Below are positions 8,018 to 16,280 of a stretch of DNA of 41,861 bases, in pieces. The stretch spans positions 1 through 41,861 of the forward strand of contig JAODMW010000059.1 in NCBI GenBank assembly GCA_025464815.1, read 5' to 3'. Under the pieces are notes generated by a model. That model was not told where the DNA came from. It did not search any database and was given only the letters and a program-made list of their open reading frames with translations. The stretch is from Microbacteriaceae bacterium. Lineage in GTDB: Bacteria; Actinomycetota; Actinomycetes; Actinomycetales; Microbacteriaceae. Every line of letters begins with the position of its first letter. The first letter of the stretch is position 1. A program made the position numbers and the translations under genes.

Positions 8018-8116
8018 ATGAACTGGATCCCGTTGGTTGTCGGCCTGGTACTCATTGTTTCCGGAGTGGTCATCTTCGTGAACCGGGTTCGAGCGTCGAT
8101 AGTCTCTCGGGGATGA
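8018..8116 (+). pseudogene. truncated two-helix membrane protein
   Basis: The ATG at 8018 opens a 32-codon frame with one membrane helix (IPLVVGLVLIVSGVVIFV) followed by NRVRASIVSRG and a stop. The helix end is close to that of the 2301 protein (FIHRVRVA). The basic loop and second helix found in its relatives are missing, so this looks like the 5' remnant of a fourth family member. It marks the end of the accessory block; the convergent chromosomal gene ends nine bases later. Confidence 0.5.
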
Positions 8117-8124
8117 TCGTCGGC

Positions 8125-8418
8125 TCAGCCCTTCCGGCCGCCATCGCCATCTAGGCGCTCGCCTTCGAGGCGGTCGAGGACGTCGTTCTCGAGGTCGTTG
8201 TCGTCATCCCGGTCCTTCTTGGTGCGCAGCTCTACGATGCTCTTCGCGACCGCGTTTCGGGGGCCGCGAAGGAAGATGTAGGAGACGCAGAAGCCGATCA
8301 CCGCGGCCGCTACAGCAGCAATGAGCACGTTCACGCCGACGAGCACGAGAAGCGCGAGCGCAGCGGCGAAGACGCCCACACGAATGAGTGAGTAAAGAAT
8401 CCACTGGCGCGAATACAC
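8125..8418 (-). CDS. DUF4229 membrane protein
   Basis: A 97-residue protein with two adjacent membrane helices (about 10-28 and 31-50) and a charged cytoplasmic tail with runs of D, E, K and R. This is the form of DUF4229, a small actinobacterial family usually found next to menaquinone genes, as here. Its molecular function is not known to me. The GTG at 8418 is the start because TAGACT lies six bases before it and no ribosome site is present. Confidence 0.8.
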   Translation of the reverse strand: MYSRQWILYSLIRVGVFAAALALLVLVGVNVLIAAVAAAVIGFCVSYIFLRGPRNAVAKSIVELRTKKDRDDDNDLENDVLDRLEGERLDGDGGRKG

Positions 8419-8424
8419 GACTTC

Positions 8425-8430
8425 AGTCTA
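8425..8430 (-). promoter_or_regulatory. -10 box of a leaderless DUF4229 transcript
   Basis: On the minus strand TAGACT is followed by six bases (GAAGTC) and the GTG start. This is the actinobacterial TANNNT box at the distance expected when transcription begins at the start codon. Confidence 0.6.
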
Positions 8431-8476
8431 GGCACCGCTTGGTGAAGGTCCGTCGGCGGGATGCAGGATACCGGCC

Positions 8477-8482
8477 TAGAAT
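8477..8482 (+). promoter_or_regulatory. -10 box of a leaderless PLDc_N transcript
   Basis: TAGAAT is followed by six bases (CTGCAC) and the ATG at 8489, with no ribosome site between them. Confidence 0.6.
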
Positions 8483-8488
8483 CTGCAC

Positions 8489-8842
8489 ATGGCCAGGGTG
8501 TATCTCATCATCGGAATCATCTCCCTCGCGTTCACGATTTTCGCCTTCATCGACTGCATCAGGACGCGTGACGAAGACGTGCGCGGCATTCCGAAAATCT
8601 TCTGGGCCATCCTGATCGTGCTGCTCTCGCCGTTCGGCGGCATTCTCTGGTTCGCCCTCGGCAAGGAACGCTATTCCCGCCGACCAGCGCAGACGCAGGT
8701 CGGCACCGGCCCGCGGGCGCCGGATGACGACCCCGCTTTCCTGCGCCAGCTCGGCGAGGACAAAGCGCGCGAGGAACGCATCCGTGAGCTTGAGGCTCGC
8801 CTCGCCGAACTCGACGACGACCAAGACAAACCCAAGAACTAG
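8489..8842 (+). CDS. PLDc_N domain membrane protein
   Basis: A 117-residue protein. Two membrane helices (about 4-22 and 38-57) with [20 protein letters not shown] between them and a [14 protein letters not shown] end match the phospholipase D N-terminal (PLDc_N) domain, here without any catalytic domain. A long charged coiled-coil tail follows (residues 85-115). It is a membrane protein of unknown function common upstream of menD in actinobacteria. Its stop overlaps the menD start by one base (TAGTG), so the two are translationally coupled. Confidence 0.8.
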   Translation: MARVYLIIGIISLAFTIFAFIDCIRTRDEDVRGIPKIFWAILIVLLSPFGGILWFALGKERYSRRPAQTQVGTGPRAPDDDPAFLRQLGEDKAREERIRELEARLAELDDDQDKPKN

Positions 8843-10506
8843 TGCCGGGCTCGAACCCGGCGACGGATTTCTCGGTCGCCGTTCTGGGGGAGTTGATCAG
8901 ACGCGGCGTGCGCGACATCGTGCTCTGCCCCGGCTCGAGGTCGCAGGCCCTCGCCCTGGCCGCCGCGGCTTTCGACGCCGCTGACCTCGTGCGCCTTCAC
9001 GTGCGCATCGATGAACGTGTGGCCGGTTTCCTGGCGCTCGGCCTCGCCGTCGAGACCGGCAGCCCGGTCGTCGTGATGACGACCTCGGGAACGGCGGTGG
9101 CGAACTTGCATCCCGCGGTGCTGGAGGCGCATCATTCCGGCGTTCCGCTCATCCTGCTGACTGCCGACCGCCCGCCGGAGCTACGCGGAATCGGCTCCAA
9201 CCAGACGACCGATCAGCTGGGGATCTACGGATCGGCGGTCACCTGGATGCGCGAGGTCGAGGCTCCGAGCGCCACCGGCTTCGATCCCGACTACCCGGGC
9301 GAACTCGCGCACGAGGCTTTCTCCGCGGCTGCAGGACACTCCTCACCCCCCGGACCGGTGCAACTCAACATAGGATTCCGGGAGCCGCTGTCGGGGCCGG
9401 TCGCACAACTGCCCGAGCTGGATGCTCACGGCTGGCTCCCGGGGCGTGCGGCGAAAGCGACCGTCGTCGACCACGCGCCGAACACCATCGTCATCGCCGG
9501 CCACGGCGCGGGACCCGCGGCGGAGGCCTTCGCGCGGTCGCTCGGCGTCCCGTTGCTCGCCGAGGTATCCAGCGGCTCGCGGTTCGGGCCGAACCTCGTC
9601 GTCGCCTATCGCGAGCTGCTGAACGATGTCGAGTTCGGCGGTCGGGTGCGGCGCGCCTTCGTGTTCGGGCATCCGACTCTCAGCCGTGAGGTGCCGACGC
9701 TGCTGCAGCGCGACACCGTGGAGACCCATATCGTGCGCGGGTCGGCCGCGGAGGCCTACAACCCCGGGCATCGGGCGGTCGGCATCCACGAGGTGCTCGT
9801 GCACGAAGGCGACCCCGACGACTCGCGGGAGGCGCGCGCCTGGCTCGGCAGCTGGGTGCACGCGAGCCGCGACATCCTCGAGGCCGACGCGCTTTCGGTG
9901 CCTGCGGGCAAGCGTCCCGGCGACTTCGCGCGCGAGCAGCTGGCGGCCTTCCGCGAACCCGTCACCAGACGGATGCTCGTGGAAGCGATGTGGCGCAGCA
10001 CCTGGCCGCACGATCGGCTCGTGCTCGGGGCATCCCGTCTCATCAGGGTCGCGGATGCCGTGCTGCCGGGCAAGAAGATCCCGGTTCACGCGAACCGCGG
10101 CCTCGCCGGCATCGACGGGACCATCTCGACCGCGCTCGGAATCGCCATCGCGAGCCAGCACGGCGCGGGCGCCGTCGGAGTCACCCGCGTACTGCTCGGC
10201 GATCTGGCGACCCTGCACGATGCCGGCGCGCTGCTCTTCGGCCCGGGTGAGGTGAAGCCGCGCATCCAGGTCATCGTCGGCAACGACGGCGGCGGCACCA
10301 TCTTCGACGGGCTCGAGGTCGCAACGACCGCTCCGAAAGACGCCTTCGACCGGGTGCTCTACACGCCGCAGTCGGTGGATTTCGGTGCGCTCGCCGCGGC
10401 CTACGGCTGGGACTACCGCGCCGCGACCAACCGCGGAGAGCTCGACGAGGCGCTCTCCGCAACCGGCGGTGCCACGATCATCGAAGTGCCGCTGTCGCGC
10501 GAGTAG
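8842..10506 (+). CDS. menD: 2-succinyl-5-enolpyruvyl-6-hydroxy-3-cyclohexene-1-carboxylate synthase
   Basis: MenD joins isochorismate and 2-oxoglutarate, with thiamine diphosphate, in the second step of menaquinone synthesis in the cytoplasm. The 554 residues have the usual length. The N-terminal part carries [12 protein letters not shown] and [15 protein letters not shown], with the glutamate that activates the cofactor, then [19 protein letters not shown] and [11 protein letters not shown]. The C-terminal part has [12 protein letters not shown] and NDGGGTIFD, the metal/diphosphate-binding motif. The GTG start at 8842 overlaps the previous stop. menF lies convergently about 1 kb downstream and supplies the substrate. 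Confidence 0.95.
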   Translation: MPGSNPATDFSVAVLGELIRRGVRDIVLCPGSRSQALALAAAAFDAADLVRLHVRIDERVAGFLALGLAVETGSPVVVMTTSGTAVANLHPAVLEAHHSGVPLILLTADRPPELRGIGSNQTTDQLGIYGSAVTWMREVEAPSATGFDPDYPGELAHEAFSAAAGHSSPPGPVQLNIGFREPLSGPVAQLPELDAHGWLPGRAAKATVVDHAPNTIVIAGHGAGPAAEAFARSLGVPLLAEVSSGSRFGPNLVVAYRELLNDVEFGGRVRRAFVFGHPTLSREVPTLLQRDTVETHIVRGSAAEAYNPGHRAVGIHEVLVHEGDPDDSREARAWLGSWVHASRDILEADALSVPAGKRPGDFAREQLAAFREPVTRRMLVEAMWRSTWPHDRLVLGASRLIRVADAVLPGKKIPVHANRGLAGIDGTISTALGIAIASQHGAGAVGVTRVLLGDLATLHDAGALLFGPGEVKPRIQVIVGNDGGGTIFDGLEVATTAPKDAFDRVLYTPQSVDFGALAAAYGWDYRAATNRGELDEALSATGGATIIEVPLSRE

Positions 10507-10509
10507 CAT
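10504..10509 (+). promoter_or_regulatory. -10 box of a leaderless ppk2 transcript
   Basis: TAGCAT is followed by seven bases and the ATG at 10517. The T-A-G of the box is the menD stop codon itself. No ribosome site is present. Confidence 0.5.
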
Positions 10510-10516
10510 CGGCGCC

Positions 10517-11368
10517 ATGGCACAGTCAGCGTGGAAATCCAGCCCGGGCGAGCTTCTCAGGGTCGAGCAGGGCTTCGTTCTCGCCGATATCGACACCTTC
10601 TCGACCCCCGGCATCAGCGGCGGCAAGAAGACCGGCGAGAAGATCCTCGCCAAGCGCGCTGCCGAGCTGAACGACCTGCAGGAGCGGATGTGGGCGGAGA
10701 GCCGCTACGGGGGTCGACGATCGCTGCTGCTCGTGCTGCAGGCGATGGACACGGCCGGCAAGGGTGGCATCCTCGAACATGTCGTCGGCGCGATCAGTCC
10801 CGAAGGCGTCAGGGCTTACGCATTCAAGAAGCCCACCGAGGAGGAACTCGCCCACGACTTCCTCTGGCGCGTACGCAAGCAGTTGCCGACGCCCGGGGTG
10901 GTCGGTGTCTTCGACCGTTCCCACTATGAGGATGTGCTCATCGGCCGGGTGCGCAATCTCGCCGAACCGGCCGTGATTGCACAGCGTTACGCGCAGATCG
11001 CCGAGTTCGAGCAGGAGGTCGTCGCGAGCGGCACCACCATCGTGAAGGTCATGCTCCACATCAGCGAGGCCGAGCAGAAGGCGAGGCTCACCGACCGACT
11101 CGAGCGCACCGACAAGCAGTGGAAGTACAACCCGGGCGACCTCGACGAACGCGCCCTCTGGCCGCAGTATCAGGAGGCATACCAGCTCGCCGTGCAGAAG
11201 ACGTCGACAGTGGATGCCCCGTGGTTCGTCGTTCCCGCCGATCACAAGTGGTACGCCCGCATCGCCGTGCAGCAACTGCTGCTCGATGCCCTTCGCGGAA
11301 TGAAGCTGGACTGGCCGCGGGTCGACTACGACGTGGAGGCGGAGAAGGCGCGGTTGCGTGCGGGTTGA
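10517..11368 (+). CDS. ppk2: PPK2-family polyphosphate kinase
   Basis: A 283-residue protein of the PPK2 family, which transfers phosphate between polyphosphate and nucleoside mono- or diphosphates in the cytoplasm. Walker A is AMDTAGKGG at about 76-84 and Walker B is VFDRSHYEDVL at about 131-141; the lid region has RLTDRLERTDKQWKYNPGD-type residues. Length and motifs fit the one-domain PPK2 proteins; which nucleotide is used cannot be told. The ATG at 10517 is chosen over longer in-frame starts inside menD. The last codons GCG GGT TGA belong to the palindromic repeat that follows. Confidence 0.9.
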   Translation: MAQSAWKSSPGELLRVEQGFVLADIDTFSTPGISGGKKTGEKILAKRAAELNDLQERMWAESRYGGRRSLLLVLQAMDTAGKGGILEHVVGAISPEGVRAYAFKKPTEEELAHDFLWRVRKQLPTPGVVGVFDRSHYEDVLIGRVRNLAEPAVIAQRYAQIAEFEQEVVASGTTIVKVMLHISEAEQKARLTDRLERTDKQWKYNPGDLDERALWPQYQEAYQLAVQKTSTVDAPWFVVPADHKWYARIAVQQLLLDALRGMKLDWPRVDYDVEAEKARLRAG

Positions 11369-11570
11369 GTAGCGCCGTCTACGGCGCGTATCGAAACCTC
11401 CGTCACCGTGAGTGAGGTTTCGATACGGGCGCTGAGCGCCCTACTCAACCCGCTCAACCCGGTTTCGATACGGGCGCTGAGCGCCCTACTCAACCCGCTC
11501 AACCCGGTTTCGATACGGGCGCTGCGCGCCCTACTCAACCCGCTCGGCAGCGCCCTACTCAACCCGCTCA
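11363..11570. repeat. cluster of palindromic repeats between convergent genes
   Basis: Three tandem copies of a 45-base unit start at 11416, 11461 and 11506. Each has a 35-base core (GGTTTCGATACG, then the palindrome GGGCGCTGAGCGCCC, then TACTCAACC) and a CGCTCAACCC spacer; the third has GCTGCGCG in the palindrome. An inverted, diverged copy lies at 11363-11398 and a partial copy at about 11541-11570. The repeats touch the stop codons of ppk2 and menF and can fold as hairpins on both strands, so they may serve as a two-way terminator. The unit resembles the REP-like elements of Microbacteriaceae. Confidence 0.85.
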
Positions 11571-12830
11571 ACCCGCGAGGGCCTCGACGATCGGTCGGAA
11601 CTTCATTCGGGTCTCGAGCAGTTCGCGCTCCGGCACCGACTCGGCGACTATGCCCGCGCCGGCATATGCCGTGATCGTGCCGGAAGCGGAGACCTGCGCG
11701 CTCCGCAGCGCCACCGCCCACTCGCCGTCGCCGTCCGCGCCGACCCAGCCGACCGGTCCGGCGTAGCGGCCGCGGTCGAACGGCTCCAGTTCATCGATCA
11801 GCCGGAGAGCATCGCTCGTCGGCGTGCCAGCGACTGCGGCGGTGGGGTGCAGCGTCGCGATCAGGTCGAGCGACGTCGAACCGTCGGTGAGATCGCCGTC
11901 GACATCGCTCGCGAGATGCCAGAGGTTGGGTAGCTTGAGAGTGAATGGCAGCTCGCTCGCCGTGACATTGGGACTGTGGGCGCGCAGTGAGGCGAGCACG
12001 CTCTGCACGGCGAACTGATGCTCGTCCTGGTCTTTCGCCGACGTCGCGAGTGCCGTCGCGGCATCCTGGTCGGAACGCTCGTCGGTGCCGCGCGCCGCGC
12101 TGCCCGCGAGCACCCGTGCCGAGACCGAGCGGTCGTCGACGCTCACCAGGGTCTCCGGGCTCGAGCCGATGAAACCGTCCACGCTGAACGTCCAGCAGTC
12201 GGGATAGCCGAGGGCGAGGGTGGCGATGAGGGAGCGGAGGTCCGCGTCATCCGGGATCCGGCCGACGATCTCGCGGGCGAGCACGACCTTGCTGAGCTCA
12301 TGACTGCGGATGCGGGCGACCGCGGATGCGACAGCCTCGCGGTAGTCGTCGGCGGACATGGTGCCCGGCTGCAGCGCCACACGAAACGGATCATCGACCG
12401 GATCGATAGCCGGGATCGAGAGAGGCGGGAGCTCACCGACGCCGATGCGGGTGATCCAGCTCTGGCCCTTGTCGCGCCCGATGATCACGGAGGGAACGAT
12501 GAGCACGCTGGTCTGGGCGGAGTGGTCGGAGAACGCGAAGCTGCCCATCGCGATGAGTCCGGTGCCGGTGCGGGCGAGCGGATCCGTCACCGTCGCGGCC
12601 GCGACGACCCGCTGCCAGGCGGCGGCCGCATCCGTGATCCTGGTCGGACCCGCGAGCTCGAGTCGCAGTGCTTCGCCGAGCCCGACGAGGCCGAAACCGC
12701 GGCGCATCCAGAGCAGCGGATGCCGACGATCGAGCATCGGGACGAGCGGCCCGAGATCGGCCGTTTCGGTCGTCTCGACCGTGAGCGACGGTACCGGAAT
12801 CGCAGGGTTCGAGGGTGCGGAGCCGGTCAC
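11568..12830 (-). CDS. menF: isochorismate synthase
   Basis: A 420-residue chorismate-binding enzyme that converts chorismate to isochorismate, the first committed step of menaquinone synthesis. The C-terminal two thirds carry the family motifs: HELSKVVLAREI, GFIGSSPETLVSV, ARVLAGSAARG, DEHQFAVQSV, LHPTAAVAGTP and a final AGAGIVAESVPERELLET. A siderophore- or salicylate-type isochorismate synthase is possible, but menD and menG nearby make the menaquinone role most likely. The GTG start at 12830 has a leaderless-type promoter. The last codons are part of the repeat cluster at 11363-11570. Confidence 0.92.
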   Translation of the reverse strand: MTGSAPSNPAIPVPSLTVETTETADLGPLVPMLDRRHPLLWMRRGFGLVGLGEALRLELAGPTRITDAAAAWQRVVAAATVTDPLARTGTGLIAMGSFAFSDHSAQTSVLIVPSVIIGRDKGQSWITRIGVGELPPLSIPAIDPVDDPFRVALQPGTMSADDYREAVASAVARIRSHELSKVVLAREIVGRIPDDADLRSLIATLALGYPDCWTFSVDGFIGSSPETLVSVDDRSVSARVLAGSAARGTDERSDQDAATALATSAKDQDEHQFAVQSVLASLRAHSPNVTASELPFTLKLPNLWHLASDVDGDLTDGSTSLDLIATLHPTAAVAGTPTSDALRLIDELEPFDRGRYAGPVGWVGADGDGEWAVALRSAQVSASGTITAYAGAGIVAESVPERELLETRMKFRPIVEALAG

Positions 12831-12836
12831 GATGCA

Positions 12837-12842
12837 AGCCTA
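12837..12842 (-). promoter_or_regulatory. -10 box of a leaderless menF transcript
   Basis: On the minus strand TAGGCT is followed by six bases (TGCATC) and the menF GTG. The divergent menG box lies 44 bases away, so the two promoters share one short region. Confidence 0.6.
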
Positions 12843-12886
12843 TCCCGCCCTTTCCAGCGGCCCGCTGGCCACCAGAGACGCTGAAC

Positions 12887-12892
12887 TAGACT
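12887..12892 (+). promoter_or_regulatory. -10 box of a leaderless menG transcript
   Basis: TAGACT is followed by seven bases (GGACGGC) and the GTG at 12900, with no ribosome site. Confidence 0.6.
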
Positions 12893-12899
12893 GGACGGC

Positions 12900-13685
12900 G
12901 TGGCCAAGGCAGATTTGAGCAAGCAACCCAGGGAGGTTGCCGAAATGTTCGACGGGGTCGCCAAGCACTACGACCGTACGAACTCCGTTCTCTCGATGGG
13001 CAATTCACTCATCTGGCGCGCGGCCACGGTGCGCGCCGTCGCTCCCCGGTCGGGCGAGCGCATTCTCGACATCGCGGCGGGTACCGGAACGAGCTCCGCC
13101 GCGCTGGCAAAATCCGGCGCCGAGGTCGTGGCCGCCGATTTCTCCGCCGGCATGATCGAGGTCGGTCGTAAGAAACATCCGAACATCGTCTTCGTCGAAG
13201 CCGACGCCATGGCACTGCCGTTCAAGGCGAATGAGTTCGACGCCGTCACGATCTCTTTCGGGCTGCGCAACATCGAAGACCCCAAGAAGGCGCTCGCCGA
13301 GATGTACCGGGTGCTCAAGCCGGGCGGCCGCCTCGTGGTCTGCGAATTCTCCAAGCCACCGCGGGCGCTGTTCCGCGCGGGCTATGCGGCCTACATGCGG
13401 TACATCATGCCGACGATCGTCGATGCGGCGAGCTCGAATCCCGAGGCCTATACCTACCTCGCCGACTCGATCCGGGAGTGGCCCGACCAGGTCACACTGA
13501 GCCAGTGGATCCGCGGAGCAGGCTTCACCCGCGTCGCGTATCGCAATCTCACCGTCGGCGTCGTCGCCCTGCACCGCGGGCGCAAGCCGGCGCGTACACG
13601 CGCCTCCCGTTCGAAGGCTGCCACCCGGCAGACGTCCACTCCGGCCGCATCCGAGCCAAACGACACCGCGGCTCCGAAGCCCTAG
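12900..13685 (+). CDS. menG: demethylmenaquinone methyltransferase
   Basis: A 261-residue UbiE/MenG-family SAM-dependent methyltransferase that makes the last methylation of menaquinone at the membrane. The start has the family signature MFDGVAKHYDRTNSVLSMG. The SAM site is ILDIAAGTGTSS near residue 58, followed by DFSAGMI, a VEADAMALPF motif and ISFGLRNIEDPKKAL. The final 40 residues are a basic, low-complexity tail not needed for the fold. It is transcribed divergently from menF and is followed after 33 bases by the polyprenyl synthase. Confidence 0.95.
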   Translation: MAKADLSKQPREVAEMFDGVAKHYDRTNSVLSMGNSLIWRAATVRAVAPRSGERILDIAAGTGTSSAALAKSGAEVVAADFSAGMIEVGRKKHPNIVFVEADAMALPFKANEFDAVTISFGLRNIEDPKKALAEMYRVLKPGGRLVVCEFSKPPRALFRAGYAAYMRYIMPTIVDAASSNPEAYTYLADSIREWPDQVTLSQWIRGAGFTRVAYRNLTVGVVALHRGRKPARTRASRSKAATRQTSTPAASEPNDTAAPKP

Positions 13686-13706
13686 GGCTTCGTCGCTCCC
13701 AGACGT

Positions 13707-13712
13707 TAGGTT
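13707..13712 (+). promoter_or_regulatory. -10 box of a leaderless polyprenyl synthase transcript
   Basis: TAGGTT is followed by six bases (GAGACA) and the GTG at 13719, so this gene probably has its own promoter in addition to readthrough from menG. Confidence 0.55.
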
Positions 13713-13718
13713 GAGACA

Positions 13719-14795
13719 GTGACTCCCAGCGTGCCGCTCACCAGGCGCAGCAATAGCCTCACCTCCGCGCTCGGCCTGGGCGAGAAGCTCTTCTCGTCGG
13801 CGAGTGAACGCCGGTTCGCCGATGCGATCGAAGCGGGACTCGACGCCGTCGAAGCAGGCCTGCTGCGCGAGATGTCCTTCGCCGACAACCTTGCGGATGT
13901 CACGAGCCGCTACCTGCTCGAAGCCGGCGGCAAGCGCGTGCGCCCCACCCTCACCCTGCTGACCGCGCAGCTCGGCAATGGCAACAACGACAGCGTGATC
14001 ACCGCCGCAGAGGCGCTCGAGATCACTCACCTCGCCTCCCTTTATCACGATGACGTGATGGATGAGGCGAATATGCGCAGGGGCGTTCCGAGCGCGCAGA
14101 ACGTCTGGGGCAACTCGGTCGCGATCCTCACCGGCGACCTGCTGTTCGCGCGGGCGAGCAAGTTGATGTCGACGCTCGGCGAGCGGGCGATCATCCTGCA
14201 GGCCGACACCTTCGAGCGGCTCTGCCTCGGGCAGCTGCACGAAACCATCGGACCGCGTGATGGCGAGGACCCGATCGCGCACTACATCCAGGTGCTGGCC
14301 GATAAGACGGGTTCCCTCATCGCCGCGGCGGCCGAGATGGGTGTGATCTTCGGCGACGCCCCCGAGGAGTTGCGCAAACCCGTCATGATCTTCGGCGAGA
14401 AGATCGGCGTTGCCTTCCAACTCGTCGACGACGTGATCGACCTCTCCCCGGCCTCCGAGACCACCGGCAAGACCGCGGGAACCGATCTGCGTTCCGGTGT
14501 CTCGACCCTTCCGCTGCTCTACCTGCGCGAGCTCGCAACGACGGATCCGGATGCCGCGGAGCTCCTGGCCCGCATCGAGCGCGACGTGAACGCGGCCCAC
14601 TATGGCGAAGCGGATGAGCGGGAACTCGTCACCGCCGTTGCGGAACTGCGGGAGCACGAGGTCACCCGCAAGACGCTCGACGAGGCGCGTCGCTGGTCGC
14701 GGGACGCGGTCGACGCACTCGCGCCGCTACCCGAAGGACCGGTCAAGAAGGCTCTCACCCGCTTCGCCGAAACGATCGTCGAGCGCTCGAACTGA
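13719..14795 (+). CDS. long-chain polyprenyl diphosphate synthase
   Basis: A 358-residue trans-prenyltransferase that makes the side chain of menaquinone by adding isopentenyl units. The first aspartate-rich motif DDVMD is at 111-115, preceded by GGKRVRPTL; the second, QLVDDVIDL, is near residue 236. Small residues upstream of the first motif and the neighbour menG suggest a heptaprenyl to nonaprenyl product; the exact length cannot be read. The first 25 residues are not conserved in the family. The GTG start is set by the promoter box. Confidence 0.9.
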   Translation: MTPSVPLTRRSNSLTSALGLGEKLFSSASERRFADAIEAGLDAVEAGLLREMSFADNLADVTSRYLLEAGGKRVRPTLTLLTAQLGNGNNDSVITAAEALEITHLASLYHDDVMDEANMRRGVPSAQNVWGNSVAILTGDLLFARASKLMSTLGERAIILQADTFERLCLGQLHETIGPRDGEDPIAHYIQVLADKTGSLIAAAAEMGVIFGDAPEELRKPVMIFGEKIGVAFQLVDDVIDLSPASETTGKTAGTDLRSGVSTLPLLYLRELATTDPDAAELLARIERDVNAAHYGEADERELVTAVAELREHEVTRKTLDEARRWSRDAVDALAPLPEGPVKKALTRFAETIVERSN

Positions 14796-14818
14796 GCGAT
14801 TCTTGTGGGTCGAGAGCC

Positions 14819-14853
14819 GGTTTCGATACGGGCGCTGAGCGCCCTACTCAACC
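14819..14853. repeat. single palindromic repeat unit before the reductase gene
   Basis: The 35-base core is identical to the two perfect copies at 11416 and 11461. Here it is framed by an outer inverted repeat (TCTTGTGGGT at about 14801-14810 and ACCCACAAGA just after the core), and part of the flank is repeated (CTCAACCCACAAGAG). The ribosome site of the next gene starts at the edge of this repeat. Confidence 0.8.
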
Positions 14854-14886
14854 CACAAGAGCTCAACCCACAAGAGAAGGACAACT

Positions 14887-16248
14887 ATGACGAAACTGAG
14901 ACTCGCCATTGTCGGGGCCGGTCCTGCCGGGATCTATGCCGCGGACATCCTGCTCAAGACGGAGCGCGGCTTCGACGTTTCGATCGACCTTTTCGAGCAG
15001 CTGCCGGCACCCTACGGGCTCGTACGCTACGGCGTCGCCCCGGACCACCCTCGCATCAAGGGCATCATCACGGCCCTGCGCGACGTGCTCGACACCGGTC
15101 GCATCCGGCTCTTCGGCAACGTGCTCTACGGGCGCGACGTCACCCTCGACGACCTCAAGCGGCACTACAACGCCGTGATCTTCGCGACCGGCGCGGTGCG
15201 GGATGCGGAGCTCGACATCCCGGGCATCCACCTGCCGGGCAGCTACGGCGCCGCCGATTTCGTGAGTTGGTACGACGGCCACCCCGACTTTCCACGCGAG
15301 TGGCCGCTCACCGCCAAAGAGGTCGCCGTCATTGGCAACGGCAACGTCGCGCTCGACGTCGCGCGCATGTTGGCCAAGCATCCGGATGACCTGCTCCCGA
15401 CCGAAATCCCGGTGAACGTCTACGAGGGGCTGGCTTCCTCATCCGTCACCGACGTGCACGTGTTCGGGCGCCGTGGCCCGATGCAGGTGAAGTTCACCCC
15501 GCTCGAGCTGCGGGAGCTGGGCGAGCTGCGCGACGTGGACATGATCGTGCACGACGAGGACTTCGACTACGACGAGGCTTCGAAAGCCGCGATCGCCAGC
15601 AACAAGCAGGTTTTCGTGATCGACAAGGTCTTCACGAAGTGGCGGGAGCGCGAGACGGGCAAGGCGTCGCGGCGGTTGCACCTGCACTTCTACGCGAAGC
15701 CGATCGAGGTCGTGGGCTCCGATCACGTCGAGGCGTTCAGGTACGAGCGCACCGAGCCGGATGGCGAGGGTGGCGTCCGCGGCACTGGCGAGGTCCGGGA
15801 GATCCCGATTCAGGCCGTCTACCGCGCCGTCGGGTACTTCGGTTCGCCGCTCGACCACATCCCCTTCGACGAAAAGCGCGGAGTGGTCCCGAACCGCGAG
15901 GGGCAGGTTCTCGACGACAACGACCAGCAGTTGCACGGCGTCTACGCGACGGGCTGGATCAAGCGAGGCCCCGTCGGGCTGATCGGCCACACCAAGAGCG
16001 ATGCGATGGAGACCGTCAAGCATGTGGTCAACGACCAGGCCAGCTGGTGGGCTCCCGCCCACCCGGACGAGGCATCCGTCATCGAATTGCTCGAGAGCCG
16101 CGGAGTGAAGTACACCAACCTCGACGGATGGCACCGGCTGGACCAGCACGAGCTCGCGCTTGGCGAGCCGCAGGGTCGCGTGCGCGTCAAGGTCGTGCCG
16201 CGCGAGGAGATGGTCGCTGTCTCGCGCGATGATGTCAGTTCGCAGTGA
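14887..16248 (+). CDS. ferredoxin-NADP reductase, adrenodoxin-reductase type
   Basis: A 453-residue FAD enzyme that moves electrons between NADPH and ferredoxin, like FprA of Mycobacterium. The FAD site is IVGAGPAGIYAADILL at residues 7-22, followed by DLFEQLPAPYGLVRYGVAPDH, typical of this subgroup. The NADP site is VAVIGNGNVALDVARML near 152. GPVGLIGHTKSDAMETV near the end is also conserved. AGAAGGA lies seven bases before the ATG. Its partner ferredoxin is not in the window. The gene overlaps no neighbour and is convergent with cls. Confidence 0.93.
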   Translation: MTKLRLAIVGAGPAGIYAADILLKTERGFDVSIDLFEQLPAPYGLVRYGVAPDHPRIKGIITALRDVLDTGRIRLFGNVLYGRDVTLDDLKRHYNAVIFATGAVRDAELDIPGIHLPGSYGAADFVSWYDGHPDFPREWPLTAKEVAVIGNGNVALDVARMLAKHPDDLLPTEIPVNVYEGLASSSVTDVHVFGRRGPMQVKFTPLELRELGELRDVDMIVHDEDFDYDEASKAAIASNKQVFVIDKVFTKWRERETGKASRRLHLHFYAKPIEVVGSDHVEAFRYERTEPDGEGGVRGTGEVREIPIQAVYRAVGYFGSPLDHIPFDEKRGVVPNREGQVLDDNDQQLHGVYATGWIKRGPVGLIGHTKSDAMETVKHVVNDQASWWAPAHPDEASVIELLESRGVKYTNLDGWHRLDQHELALGEPQGRVRVKVVPREEMVAVSRDDVSSQ

Positions 16249-16280
16249 CATCACGCTGAAGTGACATCACCAGTCACGGG

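Noticed and set aside
9343-10653. 436-codon minus-strand frame opposite menD
   Set aside because: Shadow frame; menD motifs are on the plus strand.
11408-11674. 88-codon frame with repeated SIRALSALLNPLNP
   Set aside because: It is only the translation of the palindromic DNA repeats and has no ribosome site.
13005-14657. 550-codon minus-strand frame opposite menG and the polyprenyl synthase
   Set aside because: Crosses two well-supported genes and has no family features.
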